Positions 28,083 to 36,214 of a stretch of 64,000 nt of DNA are shown here, piece by piece. Positions within the stretch are counted from its first letter, which is position 1. Every line of letters begins with the position of its first letter. The position numbers were made by a program, and so were the translations under genes. The stretch is from Halobacteriovorax sp. GB3 (GTDB taxonomy: Bacteria; Bdellovibrionota; Bacteriovoracia; Bacteriovoracales; Bacteriovoracaceae): assembly GCF_028649655.1 (NCBI RefSeq), contig NZ_JAQSLN010000003.1, positions 868,001-932,000 on the forward strand, read 5' to 3'. The notes under the pieces are model-generated. The model was not told where the DNA came from. It was given only the letters and a program-made list of their open reading frames with translations, and ran no database searches.

Positions 28083-28114
28083 AAAAAAAGCCTAGCGTAA
28101 GCTAGGTTTTTTTT
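28081..28114 (+). terminator. Intrinsic terminator, probably bidirectional
   Basis: CCTAGC-GTAA-GCTAGG (28091-28106) with a GNRA-type tetraloop, then eight Ts; nine As precede it, which gives Ts on the other strand. It overlaps the last codons of the converging histidine kinase gene. Confidence 0.85.
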
Positions 28115-30216
28115 GGCAATCTTATTTCAAACGTACACCCAAATTCATCATTATTATAGGCCTTAATACTACCACCATGCTCTCTTGCAATTTGATCACA
28201 TAGAGCAAGCCCTATTCCACTTCCGCGAGATTCACGACCCTTAGTAAAGAGATTAAAAATGGACCCCTCCATTCCTTCACTAAGACCATTTCCATTGTCT
28301 TTAAATTTCATAATGACTTCTGAAGCACTTCCTTCAATCGTAAACAAAAAGTGAAATTTTCTCGATATGCTTTTATTTTTAAGAGAGTTATCGACAATGT
28401 TTTGAATAAGCGTTTTAAACTTAAAGCGATCAATCGCCAAGAAGTAATAATCTTTATCAATGTCACATTCTATTTTATCGGCCCTATCCATCAATGGTTT
28501 AGTTAAAGAAATCACTTCTTCAAAGAGAGTATTCATATTAACTTTTTCAAGATTAACACTCTCCATACCAATTCGTGAATATTCGAGAATTCCTCGAACA
28601 AGCTCTCGCATTTGCCCCGTGGCTTCTCGAATATAATTCATTGATCTATCAATATCCTCTCTACTACCTTCGTTAACTGCGACATTTAGAAGTTCAACAA
28701 ATTGCTTGATATGTCGTATAGGCGCTTGCAGGTCGTGACTGGCAACAAAAGCAAATCGCTCTAGAAGCTCATTACTCTTACGAAGATCTCTTGTTTTTTC
28801 TTCGAGGTGACTTTGAACTTGTTTGATATTTGTTACATCAGTTAGAGACCCACTGGCATTGATGGTCTCCCCTTTTTCATTCTTTTCAAGAAAAAGCGAA
28901 CATTTAAGCCAAATAAGTCGATCATTTTTTTTCATACAAAGAATCTCTTCTCTTTGTATTTGAAGATCACGGCTCTTTATGAGATCACGCCACCAAGAAA
29001 AAATGATTCTCTGAGATTCAGGGCAAAGAAGCTTTAGCGTCCATGGACTTTTAAAGGCCCTACGAATAAGTTGCATGTCAATATCTAGAGTTTTCGACTT
29101 GCCTTCCATCCACACTTCATCATTTGTAAAATTGTAATCGAAAAAAAGATCATTTGAAGCAAAGAGAACCTTTTTAAGCTTGATCGCCGCTAGCTTTCTT
29201 TCCGTTATGTCAGAGACTGTTCCAAGCATAAGGTTACTTTCATTTTCTAATTTAATTCCACGGTCTCTAAACCATCGGTACTGATCAGCAACGAAAACTC
29301 TGTACTCAATATCATAGGGAATCTTCTCCTCTACATGATCTTTTAAAGCTCTTTGAATTCGATAACGATCGTGTGGGTGAACAATATCAAGAAATTGCTT
29401 CATGTCGTTTACATGGCCTTTTTCAACTTGATAGAGACTATACAGTTTATCATCCCATTCGATTTGATCAGTGTTTATATTCCACTGCCAAAAGCCATCG
29501 TTGACTCCGCTAATTGCAAGTGAATGTTTTTTGTAATTTTCAATAACCTGACCAGTCGATTCGATAAGAACTGAATTATCAAGAAAATAAAGAACTGTTT
29601 CATCGTTTCTTTTTTCTTTAAAAACTTGGAAGTGATATTTTTTATCTTCTACTTCAAATGTAGCAACACTTCCATCGTCATAGTCATCATTGATATAATT
29701 GAAAAGCTTTTGATCTTTTTCTCCATTTGTCTTTAGTCCCAAGACATCTTTCAAATAAGAGTTCACAAAATTAACATTATCCTTTGAAAAGGAGACAAGA
29801 CCAATGGGTATACGGTTAAAAACTTGAAACATTTCAAGTTCAATCGTTTTAAAAATATCATCCATATTGGGTAGATTTAAAAATCGAGGCATTAATTTTA
29901 AAAGAACAAATGCAGTCACAAGAGAGATGATTGCCGTAAACAATTTAAAAACTCCCGTGTATCGATAGACTCCATGCCAGACAGTAATGATCTGATTGAC
30001 GTGAGTAATTCCGCAAAGAAAGATAAAGCCCGCAAAGAGATAGAAAATCCACTTACTTGGCAGATCATTTCGTTTTTTTGTCAGATAAATGAGGCAACAA
30101 GGGATGAAAAAGTAGCAAAGTGCTATAAGCAGGTCAGAACCAATATGTAATAAAAGAAGATCTTGGCGCCACAGGTAACAATGTCCATGTGGCATGTAAT
30201 TTCCCATCAAACTCAT
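28102..30216 (-). CDS. Ethylene-receptor (ETR1)-type hybrid-less sensor histidine kinase with PAS domains
   Basis: I use the ATG at 30216 (AGGA six bases upstream), giving 704 residues; the frame is open to 30336. Residues 1-110 match the three-helix ethylene-binding domain. Asp28, Tyr35, Pro39, Ile65, Cys68 and His72 stand at the same spacing as Asp25, Tyr32, Pro36, Ile62, Cys65 and His69 of plant ETR1, where Cys and His ligate copper. The short stretches IGSDLLIALCYFFIP and FIFLCGITHVNQI show this. Next are three PAS-like regions (about 125-220, 233-340 and 345-465), then the H-box FVASHDLQAPI (His about 494), N-box VDNSL and GSGIGLAL. There is no receiver domain; one is encoded divergently next door. 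The signal is not known. Confidence 0.85.
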   Translation of the reverse strand: MSLMGNYMPHGHCYLWRQDLLLLHIGSDLLIALCYFFIPCCLIYLTKKRNDLPSKWIFYLFAGFIFLCGITHVNQIITVWHGVYRYTGVFKLFTAIISLVTAFVLLKLMPRFLNLPNMDDIFKTIELEMFQVFNRIPIGLVSFSKDNVNFVNSYLKDVLGLKTNGEKDQKLFNYINDDYDDGSVATFEVEDKKYHFQVFKEKRNDETVLYFLDNSVLIESTGQVIENYKKHSLAISGVNDGFWQWNINTDQIEWDDKLYSLYQVEKGHVNDMKQFLDIVHPHDRYRIQRALKDHVEEKIPYDIEYRVFVADQYRWFRDRGIKLENESNLMLGTVSDITERKLAAIKLKKVLFASNDLFFDYNFTNDEVWMEGKSKTLDIDMQLIRRAFKSPWTLKLLCPESQRIIFSWWRDLIKSRDLQIQREEILCMKKNDRLIWLKCSLFLEKNEKGETINASGSLTDVTNIKQVQSHLEEKTRDLRKSNELLERFAFVASHDLQAPIRHIKQFVELLNVAVNEGSREDIDRSMNYIREATGQMRELVRGILEYSRIGMESVNLEKVNMNTLFEEVISLTKPLMDRADKIECDIDKDYYFLAIDRFKFKTLIQNIVDNSLKNKSISRKFHFLFTIEGSASEVIMKFKDNGNGLSEGMEGSIFNLFTKGRESRGSGIGLALCDQIAREHGGSIKAYNNDEFGCTFEIRLPKKT

Positions 30217-30358
30217 AATAATTCCTAAAATTTTTTTATGTAATATAATGAATGCTAAAGTAATTATAATTACATGGGAGAGGCGGCAAAAGTCCTTTTT
30301 TTTAAAAATTGAGGTTTTATTAAACTTTCTTAACATTTAATTCTTTTAAAATAGAATC

Positions 30359-31462
30359 ATGACAAAAAAGGCAAAAAAAATTCGTATTCTAATTATTGAT
30401 GATTCAAAGCTCGACTGTGCTTTTCTTTTTGAAAGTCTCAAAAAAATGAAACTCTTTGAAGCACAGGTTGAATTTGCTTCCTCTCCTAGTGAATGTCATT
30501 TTGAAAATGCTAATTACGATCTTATTTTCTTTGATTATGCATTTCAGGGAATGACGGCGAGTGATTACATTCTCTCTAACCACGACCTGCTTTCTAACTT
30601 TCCAATTGTCGTAATTAGCGACTGTCAAAGTCCTATCATTGGACATAACATGCTTAAACTCGGTGTTATGGACTTCATAAGTAAAGATGTTGTCATGAGT
30701 TTAAATTTTGATATTTTCATTTCAAATACTCTCGAACGTTTTACTCGTGATCAACACTTAAAAACACTTCTTAAGAACACACAAAAATATACAAGTATCG
30801 TTTCACATGACCTTAGAAACCCTCTTTCAACTATCCAGTCATATCTGGATATTATTTTAGAAGAAGACGCCGATACTCAAAAAGAGATCGTACGCATTTT
30901 GAAAAATACCGTTGAGAGCTCAATGCTCATGCTCGAATCTCTTCTCTCTGATATGCAACTTAAGAATGAAGAAATCATTCTTGATACTAAATCAATTGAT
31001 CCACACGAATATATTGAAAATATAAAAGATGAAGTTAAACAGCTCATCGAAAGTAAAAATTTAAAGTTTGAATTTAAAAATAGGATTAAAGAAGATCAAT
31101 ACATTGAAATTGATCCTATAAAAGTTAAAAACGTACTCCTTAATCTTATTAATAACTCTTGTAAATTTACTGTAGCAGGTGGAACGATTGAGCTTGGAAT
31201 GACTCAAGGAGATCAGAATCATATTCGTCTTTACGTCAAAGATGAGGGATTAGGTATTGAAGAAGAGAGTATCGAAGATCTCTTTGATGATCAAAAGAAA
31301 ACAACTCACCAAGGTGTTCTTGGTCAAAAGGGTTACGGGATCGGACTTCCCTATTGTCAAAAAGTGATTCAAAAGCATAATTCGAAAATTTTTGCCATGG
31401 CCAATTCAACAAAGGGAAGTACGTTTTACTTTGATATTACTTCTAGGCCTTACTCATCGTAA
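30359..31462 (+). CDS. REC-domain histidine kinase (receiver first, kinase second)
   Basis: 367 residues, no membrane segment. Residues 8-125 are a receiver domain: acidic pair Asp14-Asp15, phospho-Asp59 in IFFDYAF, Ser87 and Lys109. After a linker is an H-box (SIVSHDLRNPLSTIQ, His about 150). The ATP-binding domain has NVLLNLINNSC, VKDEGLGIEEES and GYGIGLPYCQ. Receiver-then-kinase order lets an upstream kinase gate this soluble kinase. The divergent ETR-type kinase 142 bases away has no receiver, so this is a plausible partner. The 3' end overlaps yebC by 13 bases. Confidence 0.82.
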   Translation: MTKKAKKIRILIIDDSKLDCAFLFESLKKMKLFEAQVEFASSPSECHFENANYDLIFFDYAFQGMTASDYILSNHDLLSNFPIVVISDCQSPIIGHNMLKLGVMDFISKDVVMSLNFDIFISNTLERFTRDQHLKTLLKNTQKYTSIVSHDLRNPLSTIQSYLDIILEEDADTQKEIVRILKNTVESSMLMLESLLSDMQLKNEEIILDTKSIDPHEYIENIKDEVKQLIESKNLKFEFKNRIKEDQYIEIDPIKVKNVLLNLINNSCKFTVAGGTIELGMTQGDQNHIRLYVKDEGLGIEEESIEDLFDDQKKTTHQGVLGQKGYGIGLPYCQKVIQKHNSKIFAMANSTKGSTFYFDITSRPYSS

Positions 31463-32184
31463 TTTTCACAGTTGTGATAAACTTGTTGAACATCATCATT
31501 ATCTTCAAGAGCATCAATTAGCTTTTCAAAGTTTTCCATATTCTTGTTTTCAAGATGTTTAAACGTTGTTGGAATTCTTTTTAATCCCGCTTCTTTTGGT
31601 TCAATGCTTAAGTCATTAAGCTTAGACTGAACACTACCAAAGTCCTCCATGGCACAAGAGACACTGATCAATTCTGGGTCCTCAAAATCGACATCCTCAG
31701 CGCCACCATCAATCATCTCCATCATGAAGTCATCTTCTTCTAGAGAAACATCTTCTGTTGCAATAACAAAGATTCCTTTTCTTTCAAAAATAAATTGCAG
31801 GCACCCATCTTTTCCAAGTGATCCGTTAAACTTATTAAAATAAGAGCGAACAGCTGAAACAGTTCGAGTATTATTATCAGTAGCACACTCGACGAAGACG
31901 GCCGCACCATCAGGGCCATAACCTTCGAAAGTAACTTCAATATAGTCTTCGCCTCCTGCTCCAGAGGCCTTCTTTATAGCTCTTTCAATATTATCTTTTG
32001 GCATGTTTTGACCCTTGCAGTTTTGGATTGCAAGGCGTAGACGAGGATTAGAATCTGCATCGGGGCCACCATTTTTAACTGCAACAGTGATTTCTTTGAT
32101 TAGCTTCGTGAAAATCTTTCCACGCTTAGCATCTTGAGCACCTTTTTTGTGCCTGATATTGGCCCATTTACTATGTCCTGCCAT
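31450..32184 (-). CDS. yebC: YebC/PmpR family protein
   Basis: 244 residues. The N-terminus MAGHSKWANIRHKK and AKRGKIFTKLIKEI are diagnostic. Domain 1 contains NIERAIKKASG; domains 2-3 contain EVTFEGYGPDGAAVFVE and VFVECATDNNTRTVSAVR. The protein is cytoplasmic. The family was described as transcriptional regulators, and later work links it to relief of ribosome stalling at proline stretches. AGAGGAGTTTCT precedes the ATG. It converges on the REC-kinase gene with a 13-base overlap. Confidence 0.95.
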   Translation of the reverse strand: MAGHSKWANIRHKKGAQDAKRGKIFTKLIKEITVAVKNGGPDADSNPRLRLAIQNCKGQNMPKDNIERAIKKASGAGGEDYIEVTFEGYGPDGAAVFVECATDNNTRTVSAVRSYFNKFNGSLGKDGCLQFIFERKGIFVIATEDVSLEEDDFMMEMIDGGAEDVDFEDPELISVSCAMEDFGSVQSKLNDLSIEPKEAGLKRIPTTFKHLENKNMENFEKLIDALEDNDDVQQVYHNCENYDE

Positions 32185-32263
32185 AGAAACTCCTCTTTAT
32201 GTAACATCATGAATGCTAGAGATTGTAGCAGGTGAAAAGGAAGGTGAAAACGTTTCTCTAGAA

Positions 32264-32665
32264 TTATGACTCAGAGGTAATTTCAGACTCAATTTCTTTA
32301 ATCAATTCTTCAAGGTCGAAAGGCTTAGTGAAAAACTTCTTAGCACCACCTTTAAGGGCCTCTTCAATAGAAATATCGGCCTGGCCTGAAACAAAGAAAA
32401 AGTGAGGACGATCACTCTCGCCAATTTTATTCACAGCATCGAGAACGGCCATTCCATTACCATTTGGCATTTTGTAGTCTGAAACAACAATGTGAATATC
32501 TGATTTCGAGATTAGATCGATAGCATCGTTACCACACTCAGCAGTTAGAGTTTGATAACCGTGGTAAGTGAATTCTTCTTCCATGAGTTCTAATATATCT
32601 GGCTCATCATCAACGATCAGAACAGTAATTTCACTAGGATTGAAGCTCTTTTTTTCTACTAACAA
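32264..32665 (-). CDS. Single-domain response regulator (receiver only)
   Basis: 133 residues with a receiver domain and nothing after it: VLIVDDEPDILEL (acidic pair), IHIVVSDYKMPNGNG (phospho-Asp), FFVSGQAD (Ser) and KKFFTKPFD (Lys). The likely start is a TTG at 32665, three bases after GAGGGAACG. It overlaps the end of the CFI-box gene by 32 bases and is therefore co-transcribed with it. Lone receivers act in phosphorelays or by protein binding. No kinase is adjacent on this strand. Confidence 0.82.
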   Translation of the reverse strand: MLVEKKSFNPSEITVLIVDDEPDILELMEEEFTYHGYQTLTAECGNDAIDLISKSDIHIVVSDYKMPNGNGMAVLDAVNKIGESDRPHFFFVSGQADISIEEALKGGAKKFFTKPFDLEELIKEIESEITSES

Positions 32666-33917
32666 CGTTCCCTCTTTTTTTAACGATAAGAAGTGAAAGA
32701 ATTAAAGTTATAAGGGCCATTATATAGTAAAAATGTTTAATCGCAAAGTAAGATATATATGAAAAAATTCTTACGCTGAAAGCAAGGTACTTATTCTCAT
32801 AGATATATTGCGCATACTTAGGAGCGGATGTGTAATAAAAGTTAACAAATCTCTTTCCAAAACTATTTTGTAAAAGGACCTCGTCTCTAATTGAGCGAAA
32901 GTAGTCGAGAACGTAGTGATCCTCTCCAAATCCTGCTGAAATAAAGTAGCAGGCATTTTTCTTTAAAAATGGTGGGATCTCTTGAGGCTGACCCGTGAGC
33001 GAGTCAGATTGAGGAGTGGCAAAGAAGTACTTATTTCGATAGGCCACAGTGATATTGTATGTTACACCATTTGATAGATCAGGAATTTGAACAGAGTCAC
33101 TTACTCCAGCAGTTTCGCTTTCAAAAAGAATAGTCGGGCTCTCAGAACCACTCGTTCCATGAAAGGGAGCATTTCCTGTTCCATCACTGATAAAAATCGT
33201 ATCGTAACGATCACTAATCGTTGTCGATGATGTCTCATAAGTGACATAAACTGACTCATCTCCAGGCTCAACTGTTGAAAGGCTAATGACAACTGTCTCA
33301 TCCAATTTCGTACTAAAGTTGATACGAACATAAACGCCGCCTTTATATTCATCGGCCTCAGGATTGAGACCTGTTTCAAAGGCCGTATCTGTATCAACGA
33401 GTCCAATATAGTAAATCTGATCCTTCTCAACTTGTTGAGAGCTATCGGAAAAACCATCTGAAGCACAGTCGACAGGAGATCCACACAAGTTTGACATTGG
33501 GACGTCTAAGGCCTGCGAGTCAGTGTCTGAAGAGAAATTAGCCGTTGATAAATAAACCATATCAAAATCAGTATCCGATCCATCTCTTGCTGCAACAAAG
33601 AGCTTCTTCTCGTCTGAGTCTACGTCAACGTCCACAAAGAATCTCACCGTTCCAGCACTTATCGTTGCAAGATCACCATTAGATTTTGTGAAATATTTAT
33701 TTTGATCTGTCGTCGAAGAGCCATTTGGGTCAACGGCCACGAAGACTTCATAAGGCTCACTTACTGAAGAGCCACTCTTTCCTTCAATAACAAGATCATA
33801 AGATGTCGTTTTAACCATACGAACAACAGGCTCATCAGAATCCGTTAAGACAACCGATAATGAATAAGAGTTGAAAGACATGAGAAAAGTTAAAATGAGT
33901 ATGGTTAATTTATTCAT
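32634..33917 (-). CDS. Cell-surface protein with CFI-box C-terminal domain and anchor helix
   Basis: 427 residues: signal peptide (about 1-19), an acidic Ser/Asp/Thr-rich region with two or three Ig-like beta domains (about 20-310), then the CFI-box-CTERM domain (about 321-395). That domain has ACYFISAGFG in place of the usual ACFIATAAYG, followed by DYFRSIRDEVLL, GKRFVNFYYTSAP and the ANKY-like stretch YENKYLAFSVRIF. A transmembrane helix (about 397-413) and a basic tail (KKRGNVVSRKKE) end the protein. The layout is that of sorting-signal proteins. The function of the CFI box is not known. The receiver gene overlaps its 3' end. Confidence 0.72.
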   Translation of the reverse strand: MNKLTILILTFLMSFNSYSLSVVLTDSDEPVVRMVKTTSYDLVIEGKSGSSVSEPYEVFVAVDPNGSSTTDQNKYFTKSNGDLATISAGTVRFFVDVDVDSDEKKLFVAARDGSDTDFDMVYLSTANFSSDTDSQALDVPMSNLCGSPVDCASDGFSDSSQQVEKDQIYYIGLVDTDTAFETGLNPEADEYKGGVYVRINFSTKLDETVVISLSTVEPGDESVYVTYETSSTTISDRYDTIFISDGTGNAPFHGTSGSESPTILFESETAGVSDSVQIPDLSNGVTYNITVAYRNKYFFATPQSDSLTGQPQEIPPFLKKNACYFISAGFGEDHYVLDYFRSIRDEVLLQNSFGKRFVNFYYTSAPKYAQYIYENKYLAFSVRIFSYISYFAIKHFYYIMALITLILSLLIVKKRGNVVSRKKELQS

Positions 33918-34000
33918 AAGTTAAATTATCGCAGTTCATTATTATGATTGTCAAAACTTCACCGTGGCCAAAATCCACAAAAATGAGCATAATGACGCCC

Positions 34001-34495
34001 ATGAAAACACAATTATTCCTTTATATTAGCTTATTATTTACCCTCACTTCATGTTTCTCTCCTGAGAGCTATAAGAACAAGGCCAAAATCATCGAATCAA
34101 TGAGCGCAAGCATAGAAAAAAGTAATAGTAACATTGAGCATATTAGAGCTTCTGAAATCACAGAAGAGATGATTCTTGTAGACGTTAGAAGTGAAGAGGA
34201 AACCTCAGTCAGCATGATTAAAGGAGCAATAACTCAAGCTCAATTTCTTGCTGAAAAAGAGCAATATTTAGGAAAAAAAATTGTCGCTTATTGTACAATA
34301 GGATCGAGAGCAACGAAGTTTGCAAAGAAAATGAAGGCGCAAAATATTCCCGTCGCCAACCTTAAAGGTGGTGTTCTAGCATGGGCCCATCACAGTGGTC
34401 TGTTCGTTAAAGATGGGATCGAAGTAAAAAAAGTTCACGTGCTCTCAGATGCGTGGAACTTGCTTCCCGATGGCTTTCAAGGAGAGGTACCTTAA
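34001..34495 (+). CDS. Rhodanese-domain lipoprotein
   Basis: The best start is the ATG at 34001, giving 164 residues with a lipoprotein signal (LTSC lipobox, Cys about 17); ATGs at 33983 and 33992 are also in frame and no clear Shine-Dalgarno decides. The rhodanese domain has ILVDVRSEEE, then active-site loop CTIGSRATKFAK, and LKGGVLAWAHHSG near the C-terminus. Cys at the start of the loop is the sulfur carrier. A periplasmic sulfurtransferase anchored in a membrane is inferred. The aminotransferase gene begins two bases after the stop, so the two are one transcript. Confidence 0.78.
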   Translation: MKTQLFLYISLLFTLTSCFSPESYKNKAKIIESMSASIEKSNSNIEHIRASEITEEMILVDVRSEEETSVSMIKGAITQAQFLAEKEQYLGKKIVAYCTIGSRATKFAKKMKAQNIPVANLKGGVLAWAHHSGLFVKDGIEVKKVHVLSDAWNLLPDGFQGEVP

Positions 34496-34497
34496 TT

Positions 34498-35352
34498 ATG
34501 ATCGTTAACATCAATGGGAAAATTTTTGATCAACATGAAGCAAAGATCTCAATCTTTGATCGTGGTTTTCTCTATGGTGATTCGATCTATGAAGTCACAC
34601 AAACCTTCAATCGCACTCCTTTCATGCTTGAAGAACATCTCGATCGCCTTTGGCGATCTGCTCAAAAGCTGCACCTAAAACTTACCTATTCTAGAAAGCA
34701 AATTACCGATGAAATATTAAAAACTATTGATGCCCTTGATACTGACAGGGCCTATATTCGCCTCATTATCACTCGTGGTGAAGGAGAGATTAATCTTGAT
34801 CCAACGATCGCAATCAAGAACAATCTCATCGTCATTGCCAAAGAACTCCCACCAAACCCTACTTGGTGGTACGAACAAGGCGTGAGCGTCATCGTGGCCG
34901 ATACAATTAGAACATCCATAAAATCCGTTGACCCTTCGGCAAAATCTGGTAACTACCTCAACAACATCATGGCCTACGAAGAAGCCGTGAGCCAGAAGGC
35001 CTTCGATGCCATCATGCTCAATCACGAAGGGCTTGTTACCGAGGCAACTACAAGTAATATCTGGATTGTCCAAGACACAAAAATACTGACTCCACCTCTT
35101 GAAGCAGGGCTTCTTGGTGGAACAATGAGGGCAAAACTCATTGAAATTGCTAAGAAACATCAAATCACAGTCTTTCAAGAAAACTTCAACGCAAAAGAGC
35201 TTCGCATGGCCGATGAGTGTTTCCTCACCTCAACAACGCGCCAAATCGTTCCTGTAACGACAATAGATAGCAACCCCGTTGGAGACGGAAAACCAGGAAA
35301 AACGACACTCTCCCTCTTACAGCTTCTTAGAAAAGAGCTTGGTATCCACTAA
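34498..35352 (+). CDS. Class IV PLP-dependent aminotransferase (branched-chain or D-amino-acid type)
   Basis: The start is the ATG at 34498, with AAGGAGAGG upstream inside the preceding gene; 284 residues. The fold IV layout is clear: NGKIFDQHEAKISIFDRGFL YGDSIYE (split here for length), HLDRLWRSA, PLP-Lys in SAKSGNYLNNI, NHEGLVTEATTSNIWIV, and ECFLTSTTRQIVPV. Members make branched-chain amino acids (IlvE), D-amino acids (Dat) or aminodeoxychorismate products (PabC); the sequence alone does not choose. The gene follows a rhodanese lipoprotein gene. Confidence 0.85.
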   Translation: MIVNINGKIFDQHEAKISIFDRGFLYGDSIYEVTQTFNRTPFMLEEHLDRLWRSAQKLHLKLTYSRKQITDEILKTIDALDTDRAYIRLIITRGEGEINLDPTIAIKNNLIVIAKELPPNPTWWYEQGVSVIVADTIRTSIKSVDPSAKSGNYLNNIMAYEEAVSQKAFDAIMLNHEGLVTEATTSNIWIVQDTKILTPPLEAGLLGGTMRAKLIEIAKKHQITVFQENFNAKELRMADECFLTSTTRQIVPVTTIDSNPVGDGKPGKTTLSLLQLLRKELGIH

Positions 35353-35390
35353 AATACACTCTAAACCGTGAAAAATTCTCACTTCCCCAA

Positions 35391-35419
35391 TTGACACAGG
35401 GCCAGTTTTTCGTTAAATT
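35391..35419 (+). promoter_or_regulatory. Strong sigma-70-type promoter for rpsD
   Basis: TTGACA (perfect, 35391-35396), 17 bases, then TAAATT (35414-35419). The start of transcription would be near 35426, giving a leader of about 100 bases. Confidence 0.7.
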
Positions 35420-35447
35420 TCTCCGGTCGCATTCAAGTTAACAATTT

Positions 35448-35508
35448 GATTTAAGGGCTCTGGGATATTCCAGTGATGTGATGCGGCCTTGGCCATGTCC
35501 CTTAAATC
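35448..35508 (+). promoter_or_regulatory. Structured 5' leader upstream of rpsD
   Basis: A perfect 10-bp inverted repeat GATTTAAGGG / CCCTTAAATC (35448-35457 and 35499-35508) closes a loop containing two smaller hairpins, CTGGGATATTCCAG (35460-35473) and CGGCCTTGGCC (35484-35494). It ends 18 bases before the rpsD ATG and close to GGAG. A multibranch fold of this sort is typical of ribosomal-protein leaders that bind their own protein. Autoregulation by S4 is inference. No T-run follows, so it is not a terminator. Confidence 0.55.
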
Positions 35509-35526
35509 TTTTCCATAGGAGCTTAT

Positions 35527-36156
35527 ATGGCAAAGTCAACTACGGGTAGAGCTCGTTTTAAAATCCAAAGAGCATTAGGTCTAGAACTTCCAGGTCTAGG
35601 TAAAGCTGGTGCACTAGAAAGACGTCCATACGGACCAGGTGTTCACGGGAACAAAAGAAAGAAAATCTCTGACTATGCTGTTCGTCTTAAAGAAAAGCAA
35701 AAGCTAGTTTACCACTACGGTCTAAGAGAAAGCCAACTCGTTACTTACGTAAAGAAAGCTAAGAAGAACAAAACAAGAGCATGGATGGATACACTTATCA
35801 TCACTCTTGAGTCTCGTCTTAACAACGTTCTTTTCCGTCTTAACTGGGCACCATCTGTTCCAGCAGCATCACAAATGATCGCTCACGGACAAGTTCTTGT
35901 TAATGGAAAGAAAGTTGATAAATCATCTTACCTAGTTCAAGTTGGTGATGTAATTACTCTTTCTGACAAAGGTTACAACAACCAACTTTACAAGCAGTCT
36001 CTTGAGACTCCAAGACTTCCATCAGTACCTGCATGTTTTACAGTTGAGGGAACAGACAAGCAAAAAGCAACACTTTCTGCAGAAGCTCTTCCAGCTGATA
36101 TCCCATTCGAGTACAATGGTCAGCTTGTAACGGAATACTACTGGAAAGTTAAGTAA
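35527..36156 (+). CDS. rpsD: 30S ribosomal protein S4
   Basis: 209 residues, the usual length. N-terminus MAKSTTGRARFKIQRALG, then ALERRPYGPGVHGNKRKK, REKQ-like YAVRLKEKQKLVYHYG, and S4 RNA-binding domain LESRLNNVLFRL ... QMIAHGQVLVNGKKVDKSS. The N-terminal part lacks the zinc Cys quartet, so it is a C-minus form. Unlike many bacteria, it stands alone here, not with rpoA/rpsK/rpsM. It follows a strong promoter and structured leader and ends at a strong terminator, so it forms its own transcription unit. GGAGCTTAT precedes the ATG. Confidence 0.97.
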   Translation: MAKSTTGRARFKIQRALGLELPGLGKAGALERRPYGPGVHGNKRKKISDYAVRLKEKQKLVYHYGLRESQLVTYVKKAKKNKTRAWMDTLIITLESRLNNVLFRLNWAPSVPAASQMIAHGQVLVNGKKVDKSSYLVQVGDVITLSDKGYNNQLYKQSLETPRLPSVPACFTVEGTDKQKATLSAEALPADIPFEYNGQLVTEYYWKVK

Positions 36157-36183
36157 TTTTCTAAAAGAAATGTTTCGATACAC

Positions 36184-36214
36184 AAAGGGCGCTTATTTAA
36201 AGCGCCCTTTTTTT
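36184..36214 (+). terminator. Strong intrinsic terminator of rpsD
   Basis: AAAGGGCGCTT / AAGCGCCCTTT (36184-36194 and 36200-36210), 5-base loop, then further Ts to 36214. Confidence 0.9.

Noticed and set aside
30217-30336. 40-residue upstream extension of the ETR-type kinase
   Set aside because: It would put an extra helix before the three-helix domain; the ATG at 30216 has a Shine-Dalgarno and fits the ETR1 length.
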